From: Solirubrobacteraceae bacterium
GTDB lineage: Bacteria > Actinomycetota > Thermoleophilia > Solirubrobacterales > Solirubrobacteraceae
Assembly: GCA_030447005.1 (NCBI GenBank)
Contig: JAUJME010000048.1
Coordinates: 1-9,536 of the forward strand
Length of the DNA: 9,536 bases
Direction of reading: 5' to 3'
Position 1 is the stretch's first letter. Each line of letters starts with the position of its first letter. Position numbers and translations under genes: made by a program. The notes beneath the pieces were generated by a model. The model was not told the origin of the DNA. It saw only the letters and a program-made list of their open reading frames with translations, and ran no database searches. Below, piece after piece: positions 5,380 to 9,536 of the stretch.

Positions 5380-5748
5380 ATGTCTCACGCCGTTCACGCC
5401 GATTCAGGCGCCGCCGGGGAGGCCGGCCCGACCGCACGCCGCACCATCCTGGCGCAGGTCACCCTCGCGGTCGTGGCCCTGTCGGTCCTGGCGATGCTGG
5501 TGATGGTCGTCGGCAACGTGGCCGGCTGGAAGGGCTTCAGCGAGAGCGAGACGGACAACTCGGCCGTTGCCGACGCGATCTGGATCACCTTCTCCCTCGG
5601 CATGATCGTCGCGTTGATCCTTGGGATCGTCACGTTCGTGCGCTCACGCAGCGGTGGGCGCGGCGCCGACCGCATGGCGGGGATCGCCGGGATGGCGTGG
5701 TTCGGGATCGCCATCGTGCTGATCGCGATCGTCTCGGCGATCGACTAG
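5380..5748 (+). CDS. Three-helix integral membrane protein, function unknown
   Basis: A 122-residue protein with a soluble N-terminus of about 20 residues and three hydrophobic helices: about 22-46 (VTLAVVALSVLAMLVMVVG), 66-87 (IWITFSLGMIVALILGIVTFV) and 99-119 (AGMAWFGIAIVLIAIVSA). A loop rich in Ser, Glu and Asp lies between helices 1 and 2, and a cationic SRSGGRGADR loop between 2 and 3. The ATG at 5380 has a good ribosome binding site, GGAGAG at 5369-5374, 5 bases upstream. A longer reading from 5023 is rejected because its first 119 residues are antisense to the small acidic gene. The TAG interlocks with that of the convergent minus-strand gene in a shared CTAG (5745-5748). No family is recognised. 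Confidence 0.82.
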   Translation: MSHAVHADSGAAGEAGPTARRTILAQVTLAVVALSVLAMLVMVVGNVAGWKGFSESETDNSAVADAIWITFSLGMIVALILGIVTFVRSRSGGRGADRMAGIAGMAWFGIAIVLIAIVSAID

Positions 5749-5936
5749 GGCTTCGCGGCCTGCTCGGACCGGGCGTGGCGCAGGCGCTCGAGCGCGGAGG
5801 CGTGGACGCGCTCGAGCTCGCGCATCTCGGCGGGGTCCGTCGCCCGCGGCCCGTACACCTTCGCCTTGTAGAGATCGCGGCGCCGCCGGGCATGGAGCTC
5901 CTCGGCCTCGAGCTCGGCGATGCGGCGGGCGTCCAT
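5745..5936 (-). CDS. Small charged helical protein, function unknown
   Basis: A 63-residue soluble protein, almost wholly helical by composition, with alternating Glu and Arg (MDARRIAELEAEELHARRRRD at the start, ERVHASALERLRHARSEQ near the end) and a central KAKVYGPRATDP turn. Codon third positions are nearly all G or C. The ATG shares one base with the stop of the upstream membrane-protein gene (TGATG), so it is translationally coupled to it. This suggests the two act together, perhaps as a membrane protein and a cytoplasmic partner. No family is recognised. Confidence 0.75.
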   Translation of the reverse strand: MDARRIAELEAEELHARRRRDLYKAKVYGPRATDPAEMRELERVHASALERLRHARSEQAAKP

Positions 5937-6241
5937 CAGGGACGCATCCGGCCGGCGGTCGGCTTCTCGTCCGGCCAGTAGCCGTTCGCGCGGAAGTACT
6001 CGCGGGCGGCCTCCTCGTCGTCGCGCTCGCGGTCGCCCTTTGCCCCCATCGTGAAGACGGTGGTGAGGAACAGCAGGGAGAGCGCCGCGCCGACGCACAT
6101 GGCGAACCCGTCGTAGCGCCGCGACCCCTCGTCAAAGATGAGGATCGCGAAGCCGGCGATCGTGAGGACCGCCGGCAGGCCGAACCGCAACAGCAGCAGC
6201 CCGGTGTTCCGGTGCCGCTGGGCTGGCGGGTCGGCGGGCAT
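5936..6241 (-). CDS. Two-helix small membrane protein, function unknown
   Basis: A 101-residue protein. The N-terminus PPAQRHRNTG is cationic. Helices lie at about 14-36 (LLLLRFGLPAVLTIAGFAILI) and 47-66 (AMCVGAALSLLFLTTVFTMG), and the acidic cytoplasmic-type tail DRERDDEEAAREYFRANGYWPDE runs from about 70 to 92. The REYFRANGYWP motif looks like a small conserved module. The ATG at 6241 has no ribosome binding site but lies 6 bases after a TACAGT box, suggesting a leaderless message. First gene of a two-gene unit with the 63-residue protein. Family not recognised. Confidence 0.78.
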   Translation of the reverse strand: MPADPPAQRHRNTGLLLLRFGLPAVLTIAGFAILIFDEGSRRYDGFAMCVGAALSLLFLTTVFTMGAKGDRERDDEEAAREYFRANGYWPDEKPTAGRMRP

Positions 6242-6247
6242 GGACTC

Positions 6248-6277
6248 ACTGTACGCCCGTGCCCGCCGCCGCCTCAG
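6248..6277 (-). promoter_or_regulatory. Promoter of the small membrane protein pair
   Basis: On the minus strand CTGAGG (6277-6272), an 18-bp spacer and TACAGT (6253-6248) precede the ATG by 6 bases. TACAGT fits TAnnnT well and the -35 keeps the central TGA of TTGACA. Transcription would begin at or just around the start codon. Confidence 0.45.
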
Positions 6278-6281
6278 GCCG

Positions 6282-6419
6282 TCATTGGACGGGCTGGACC
6301 TCGTCCGCGTTGACGTAGCCGCCCTGCTGCTCGACGACCTGCGCGTCGGCCGCCTCGAGGTTGAGCGTCTGCGCCGGGTCCTGCGGAGCCGGGCGGACGG
6401 GGCCGGTGAGGTCGACCAC
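6282..6419 (-). CDS. Doubtful short ORF, Gln/Val-rich
   Basis: The minus frame ending in TGA at 6284-6282 reads VVDLTGPVRPAPQDPAQTL and on to QQGGYVNADEVQPVQ. It has near-perfect G/C at third positions and little Arg, unlike shadow frames. The bias is lost upstream of about 6420. The only nearby starts are GTG codons at 6419 and 6416, with no ribosome binding site or -10. An ATG at 6548 would give 88 residues with poor codon use. It could be a 45-residue protein, the remnant of a longer gene, or chance. Confidence 0.35.
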   Translation of the reverse strand: MVDLTGPVRPAPQDPAQTLNLEAADAQVVEQQGGYVNADEVQPVQ

Positions 6420-6592
6420 GTCGGCGCGCCCGGGGCGCGGGGGGAGGCGGCGGAGGTCAGCGCGTACGCGCCACCACCGCGGGGTACGCAAGTGCGAAGA
6501 GGGTTCGCGTCGGCGTCTCGAGAACGACGACGGGGCCCCGCTGGGCATCGATTCACTGGCGCGGTCGGACCGGCCGCTATCGGGGAGGGCGT

Positions 6593-6766
6593 ATGAGCAG
6601 GCAGCACGAAGAGCGGCAGGACATCGAGCGGATCCTGCGCCGTGCCGCGGAGGCGGGGCACGACCCGGAGCGCGTCGCGCGCGCCCTCGATCACCATCCG
6701 GCCCCGACCAACGGCGATCGGACCGCGCCGGAGAGTGAGGTCGAACGGGCAACCGTGGACCGGTGA
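6593..6766 (+). CDS. Small charged protein, function unknown
   Basis: A 57-residue soluble protein. The N-terminal helix SRQHEERQDIERILRRAAEA is followed by GHDPERVARALDHHP, which looks like a second short helix, and then a polar tail rich in Glu, Asp and Arg. GGGAGG at 6584-6589 is a strong ribosome binding site just before the ATG. Third codon positions are mostly G or C in the first two thirds and less so in the tail. It is convergent with the Rrf2 gene, with a large hairpin between them. It is too short for most gene finders. No family is recognised. Confidence 0.6.
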   Translation: MSRQHEERQDIERILRRAAEAGHDPERVARALDHHPAPTNGDRTAPESEVERATVDR

Positions 6767-6919
6767 TCCCCCGTTCCGCGATCCGCGTAGGAGAGGTCGA
6801 CGGTCAAGCGCTTCAGGCCTTCCCCGACCCGATGTGCATCGCCCGTCCTGCCGGAACCGAGAGGCATCACCCGTCCGCCCGGCGCTCCAACGCCTCGGAC
6901 GGAGCCTCTGCGCACGGAC

Positions 6920-6963
6920 CCGGGAATCCCGCCACTGACCCCCTCCTCCGGCGGGGTTCCCGG
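6920..6963. terminator. Bidirectional hairpin between convergent genes
   Basis: CCGGGAATCCCGCC (6920-6933) pairs with GGCGGGGTTCCCGG (6950-6963) at 13 of 14 positions, and the one mismatch becomes a G-T wobble on the plus RNA. The loop is 16 bases. It lies 14 bp after the Rrf2 stop in the minus direction and about 150 bp after the 57-residue gene in the plus direction. There is no long T-run, as in many actinobacterial terminators. The stretch 6767-6919 otherwise shows no gene with acceptable codon bias. Confidence 0.6.
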
Positions 6964-6977
6964 TTCTCCGACGTCGC

Positions 6978-7370
6978 TCAGATGTGGTACATCGCCGCGC
7001 CCGCCGCCTGGTTCTCGCGCTCGACCACATCGGCCACGGTCGCGCCGGCCAGCACCGCTCGCGCCGCCTCCCCCGCCTCGGCGAAGATCCCCTCGGCGCC
7101 CGCGCCCACCGGGCCATCCAGCAGCTCCACGATCTCCAGCACGGTGATCGTCGACGGGTCGCGGGCGAACGAGTAGCCGCCCTTCACCCCGCGCTGCGAG
7201 CGCAGGATTCCCGCGCGGCGGAGCACCGCGAAGAGCTGCTCGAGGAACTGGACGGGGATGTCGCGGCGCCGGCCGAGCTCGCCGATCGGGACGGGCCCCG
7301 CGCCGCCGATGCGCGCGAGCTCGGCGAGGGCGCGCAGCGCGTACGGCGACTTGGTGGTGATGGAGAGCAT
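6978..7370 (-). CDS. Rrf2-family transcription regulator, CymR-like and cysteine-free
   Basis: A 130-residue DNA-binding protein. MLSITTKSPYALRALAELA (1-19) is the Rrf2 start. The winged helix spans about 27-70, with IPVQFLEQLFAVLRRAGILRSQRGVKGGY (38-66), followed by the ITVLEIVELLDGP helix (75-87). The C-terminal helix ends NQAAGAAMYHI, like the MFYI end of B. subtilis CymR. There is no cysteine at all, so it cannot bind an Fe-S cluster as IscR or NsrR do. CymR-type members sense cysteine status, in Firmicutes through CysK. The start at 7370 is chosen over 7415 because it matches the family N-terminus and follows a TACGAT box. It is divergent from the VanZ-like gene. Its target is not shown by the sequence; cysK, cysE or tusA are natural candidates. 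Confidence 0.92.
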   Translation of the reverse strand: MLSITTKSPYALRALAELARIGGAGPVPIGELGRRRDIPVQFLEQLFAVLRRAGILRSQRGVKGGYSFARDPSTITVLEIVELLDGPVGAGAEGIFAEAGEAARAVLAGATVADVVERENQAAGAAMYHI

Positions 7371-7382
7371 GCGAGGATCGGC

Positions 7383-7388
7383 ATCGTA
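7383..7388 (-). promoter_or_regulatory. -10 element of the Rrf2 gene
   Basis: TACGAT on the minus strand lies 12 bases before the Rrf2 ATG at 7370 and overlaps the first base of the divergent VanZ-like ATG. The leader would be only a few bases and lacks a ribosome binding site. No good -35 is visible. Confidence 0.4.
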
Positions 7389-7741
7389 TGGCAGCCGTCG
7401 GCCGGTTCGGACCACCCCTGGCCCTGATGGCGGTGATCTTCGCCCTCTCTGCGCAGCCCGATCTCAACTCGGGGCTCGGCGGCTGGGACACCGTCCTGCG
7501 CAAGCTCGCACACATGGTCGAGTTCGGCTTGCTGTGGTTCCTCTGGTGGCGCGCGTTCGGCTACGGCGACCCGCGGCCCGCGATCGCCATCGCCCTGCTC
7601 TACGCCGCCTCGGACGAGTGGCACCAGTCGTTCGTCGACGGCCGGGTCGGCTCGCCGGTGGACTTCGCGATCGACGCCGCGGGCGTCGGGCTGGCGGGGC
7701 TGGCGGTGTGGCTCAGAGCCAGCCGCGCTCGGAGGCCATGA
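7388..7741 (+). CDS. VanZ-like family membrane protein
   Basis: A 117-residue integral membrane protein. Hydrophobic segments lie at about 8-22, 41-57, 65-76 and 94-110. The VanZ-like signature is clear: FALSAQPDL (18-26), KLAHMVEFGLLW (39-50) and ASDEWHQSFVDGRVGSPVDFAIDAAG (74-99). VanZ itself gives low-level teicoplanin resistance, but most family members have no known role and this one should not be read as a resistance gene. The ATG at 7388 is 17 bp from the divergent Rrf2 start. GAGGAT at 7373-7378 may be a ribosome binding site at long range or a -10 (with TTGGTG at 7351-7356). Its last 29 bp overlap the 3' end of the HDOD-LuxR gene. Confidence 0.9.
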   Translation: MAAVGRFGPPLALMAVIFALSAQPDLNSGLGGWDTVLRKLAHMVEFGLLWFLWWRAFGYGDPRPAIAIALLYAASDEWHQSFVDGRVGSPVDFAIDAAGVGLAGLAVWLRASRARRP

Positions 7742-8819
7742 GCACGGCCTGGGCGCGGTCCACGGCGCCGAGCTTGCCGTAGATGTTGTGCAGGTGGGTG
7801 CGGACCGTGCTCGTCGAGAGCGACAGCTCGTGGGCGATCTGCTTGTAGACCATCCCCTGCGCGAGGCGCCTGAGGACCTCCATCTCGCGCGTGGAGAGCG
7901 GCGAGGGCTCGACCGCGCGCGGGCGCTCGTTGGTCGGATAGGGCAGGTCGTAGAGGACGGTGCGGAGGTCCGACGGGCCGAAGCCGACGGCGCGGGCGGC
8001 CTTGAGCAGCTCGGCGGAGGCAACGGCGAAGCCCTGGGAGTAGAGGGCGACCATGTCGGCGAGGCGGACGAAGGCGGCGTCGCCCTCGGCGTCGTCGGAG
8101 TGGTGGCGCTCGATCGCCGACGCGATCGCGTTCGGGAGGTTCCAGCGGCGGGCGAGGACGCCGCCGACCAGCGCGTGGTCGACGCCGAGCTCGCGGCGCT
8201 CGTTGTGCAGGCGCTCCTCCGGCGTGCGGGCGTTGCCGTGGACCTGGCGCGGATAGCCGGGGTAGGCGTGCATGAGCACGAGCTTGCCGACGTCGTGGAG
8301 CAGCGCGGTGACCAGCAGGCGGTCGCGGTGCGGGTAGTCGGCCTGGGCGGCGAGGCGGTCGGCGGCGCGCTGGACGCTCACGGCGTGCAGGCGGAAGCGC
8401 TCGGGCGCGGCGTCCCACGTCTTGCCGCGCTCGAAGAACTCGAAGACCTCGGCCTTATCGGCCAGCCCCTGGACGGCCTCGGGCGAGAGGACCTCGACCG
8501 CGCCGACGACGGAGTCGACCTTGCCGCGGCGGGCGCCCTCGATCGAGTTGGCCAGCCGCAGGACGGAGATGACGAGCGCGACGTCGGACTCGACGGCCGC
8601 CACGACGGCGCCCGTCGAGGGGCGCTCCTCGGAGACGAGCGCGAGCAGGCGGTTGCGCGACTCCGCGAGGGCCGGGAAGACCTCGAGCGCCTCGAAGGCG
8701 GCGGTCAGGCGCTTGCCGTGGCCCTCGTTGCGGCGCGGGCCCATGGCGGCGTGCGGCGCCCGCTCAGGGGCGCGCGGCGGCACGGCACGCGGGGCGTCGG
8801 CGACGGCAGGCGGGGTCAT
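7713..8819 (-). CDS. HDOD/HD-domain protein fused to a LuxR-type DNA-binding domain
   Basis: A 368-residue probable cytoplasmic regulator. After about 30 Pro/Ala-rich residues comes an HDOD domain (about 36-240): FPALAESRNRLLALV, AVESDVALVISVLRLANS, then the helical core. Unlike most HDOD proteins it keeps an apparent HD metal-site set: His145, His175-Asp176 (LLHDVGK), His215, His239-His240 and Asp255. A LuxR/FixJ helix-turn-helix follows (about 307-368): LSTREMEVLRRLAQGMVYKQIA, then SLSTSTVRTHLHNIYGKLGAVDRAQAV. The likely output is transcription control, with the HD part as sensor or phosphodiesterase. The ATG at 8819 is chosen because a longer start at 8912 would lie inside the -35 of its own promoter. 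Same strand as gltX but with its own promoter. Convergent with the VanZ-like gene, overlapping it by 29 bp. Confidence 0.9.
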   Translation of the reverse strand: MTPPAVADAPRAVPPRAPERAPHAAMGPRRNEGHGKRLTAAFEALEVFPALAESRNRLLALVSEERPSTGAVVAAVESDVALVISVLRLANSIEGARRGKVDSVVGAVEVLSPEAVQGLADKAEVFEFFERGKTWDAAPERFRLHAVSVQRAADRLAAQADYPHRDRLLVTALLHDVGKLVLMHAYPGYPRQVHGNARTPEERLHNERRELGVDHALVGGVLARRWNLPNAIASAIERHHSDDAEGDAAFVRLADMVALYSQGFAVASAELLKAARAVGFGPSDLRTVLYDLPYPTNERPRAVEPSPLSTREMEVLRRLAQGMVYKQIAHELSLSTSTVRTHLHNIYGKLGAVDRAQAVLMASERGWL

Positions 8820-8836
8820 GGTCGGGTCATCGGACA

Positions 8837-8871
8837 CTGGACGCAGAAGCTGAGCCGCGGTTTGCGTCCAG
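8837..8871 (-). repeat. 9-bp perfect inverted repeat in the leader of the HDOD-LuxR gene
   Basis: CTGGACGCA (8837-8845) and TGCGTCCAG (8863-8871) are perfect complements around a 17-base spacer. The repeat lies between the predicted transcription start (about 8877) and the ATG at 8819. It can be an RNA hairpin controlling translation or two half-sites for a regulator, possibly the gene's own LuxR-type domain. Confidence 0.6.
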
Positions 8872-8883
8872 GCTTCGCTCGCA

Positions 8884-8912
8884 GGTATAGCGCGTAACCC
8901 AGACAACGTCAC
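8884..8912 (-). promoter_or_regulatory. Promoter of the HDOD-LuxR gene
   Basis: On the minus strand GTGACG (8912-8907), an exact 17-bp spacer and TATACC (8889-8884) match the sigma-70 consensus at 4 of 6 positions each. The predicted start near 8877 gives a leader of about 58 bases. It sits in the gap after gltX, whose stop is at 8958-8960. Confidence 0.6.
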
Positions 8913-8957
8913 GCGCTGGACGAACCTGCCACGCTGGTTGCGGCCTCGCCGCGCCGG

Positions 8958-9536
8958 TCAGACGGCCGCGAGCGCGGTGTCGAGGCGCTCGAGCGTCCGC
9001 TCGCGCCCCATGACCGCCACCGTCTCGAAGATCCCGGGCGAGATCGTCGTGCCGGTGAGCGCCACGCGGATCGGCTGGTAGACCTTCCCCGCCTTGTAGC
9101 CCCCGGCCTCGACCACCCGGGTCAGCGCGGCCTCGACGCGCTCCGGCGTCCACGGCGCCTCGACCGCCTCGAGCGCCTCGCGCGCCGCGGCGAGCGCCTC
9201 GCGGGCCCCGTCGGCGCCCAGGACCTTCTCCCGCGCCTTGGGGTCGTCGGCCGGCTCGTCGAAGAAGAAGCCGGCCAGCGGCCAGAACTCCGCGAGCGTC
9301 GACATCTTCTCCTGCGAGATCGCCGCCGCCTCGCGCAGGCCGGTCCGCCCCGTCAGCCGCTCGAGCCGGGCGGTGAGGTCGTCAAGCCCGAGCTCGCGCA
9401 GGTAGCGGCCGTTGATGTGGCGGAGCTTCTGCTCGTCGAAGATCGCCGGGTTGCGCGAGACGCGCTCGATCGAGAACTTCGCCTTGAGCTCCTCGGTGGT
9501 GAAGAAGGTGGTCGAGTCGTCGTAGCCCCAGCCGAG
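8958..9536 (-). CDS. gltX: Glutamyl-tRNA synthetase, C-terminal part
   Basis: The frame is open from the window edge to the TGA at 8958-8960 and gives the last 192 residues. The full enzyme is usually about 470-500 residues, so the Rossmann fold and the HIGH and KMSKS-type motifs lie outside the window. The visible part starts LGWGYDDSTTFFTTEELKAK, continues FSIERVSRNPAIFDEQKL and RHINGRYLREL (the family's KLxWMNGxYIR region, here with His-Ile for Trp-Met), and then covers the helical anticodon-binding domain with FWPLAGFFFDEP and GGYKAGKVYQPIRVALTGTTISPGIFE. The enzyme charges tRNA-Glu and, in organisms lacking GlnRS, also tRNA-Gln. Whether this one is discriminating cannot be told from this part. 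Glutaminyl-tRNA synthetase is excluded by the all-helical C-terminus. Confidence 0.94.
   Translation of the reverse strand, partial: LGWGYDDSTTFFTTEELKAKFSIERVSRNPAIFDEQKLRHINGRYLRELGLDDLTARLERLTGRTGLREAAAISQEKMSTLAEFWPLAGFFFDEPADDPKAREKVLGADGAREALAAAREALEAVEAPWTPERVEAALTRVVEAGGYKAGKVYQPIRVALTGTTISPGIFETVAVMGRERTLERLDTALAAV

Noticed and set aside
6460..6471. 12-bp palindrome GCGCGTACGCGC as an operator
   Set aside because: Palindromes of this length made of G and C are expected by chance in such DNA, and it is not placed before a clear start.
6767..6919. Possible coding frames in the gap after the 57-residue gene
   Set aside because: All frames lack coding-type third-position bias or a start signal. 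Only scattered short complementary stretches (such as CCGTCC with GGACGG) are seen.
7388..7741. VanZ-like gene as a glycopeptide resistance determinant
   Set aside because: There is no vanHAX or other resistance gene nearby, and VanZ-like proteins are common in bacteria without resistance.
8820..8912. Start of the HDOD-LuxR gene at GTG 8912
   Set aside because: This codon lies within the predicted -35 element, so it could not be in the transcript from that promoter. The ATG at 8819 fits the leader.

Overview
The window is very GC-rich, with third codon positions almost all G or C in the convincing genes. Several starts look leaderless, and the families present are actinobacterial in style: an Rrf2 regulator, a TPM-type Gly-rich membrane protein, a TusA variant, an HDOD-LuxR fusion and GluRS. 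Together these suggest a high-GC actinobacterium, possibly a Thermoleophilia/Solirubrobacterales-type lineage. That placement is inferred from protein style, not from a marker gene. There are no rRNA, tRNA, CRISPR or insertion-sequence features. The window looks like ordinary chromosome.

Layout. After the last codons of a plus-strand gene (1-76), the left half is a sulfur/cysteine block. A minus-strand run reads tusA (3383-3174), a MoeB/ThiF-like E1 enzyme (3177-2257, start overlapping the tusA stop as GTGA), cysE (2241-1501) and a secreted/membrane TPM-like Gly-rich protein (1463-126). All gaps are 37 bp or less, so this is probably one operon. A small serine hydrolase (RBBP9/YdeN type, 3407-3967, plus) is divergent from tusA across a 23-bp gap. 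Its stop interlocks with that of cysK (4923-3964, minus). CysE makes O-acetylserine and CysK converts it with sulfide to cysteine. TusA and the E1-like enzyme are sulfur-relay proteins, so the block may link sulfur transfer to cysteine synthesis.

The middle (about 4930-6770) holds small uncharacterised genes: an acidic 58-residue protein, a three-helix membrane protein, a coupled pair of small proteins (one membrane, one charged helical), a doubtful short ORF and a 57-residue charged protein with a good ribosome binding site. Several inverted repeats lie between them, including a perfect 10-bp inverted repeat, a 16-bp palindrome and a strong 14-bp hairpin between convergent genes.

The right part carries a cysteine-free Rrf2 regulator (7370-6978) whose C-terminus resembles that of CymR, the cysteine regulator of Firmicutes. 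It also carries a divergent VanZ-like membrane protein (7388-7741), an HDOD/HD domain fused to a LuxR helix-turn-helix (8819-7713) with a recognisable promoter and a hairpin in its leader, and the 3' two-fifths of gltX (from 9536 down to 8958).

The best candidates for something new are the tusA-E1-cysE operon with its variant TusA and nearby CymR-like regulator, the HD-motif-bearing HDOD-LuxR regulator, and the shared symmetrical promoter between tusA and the hydrolase.
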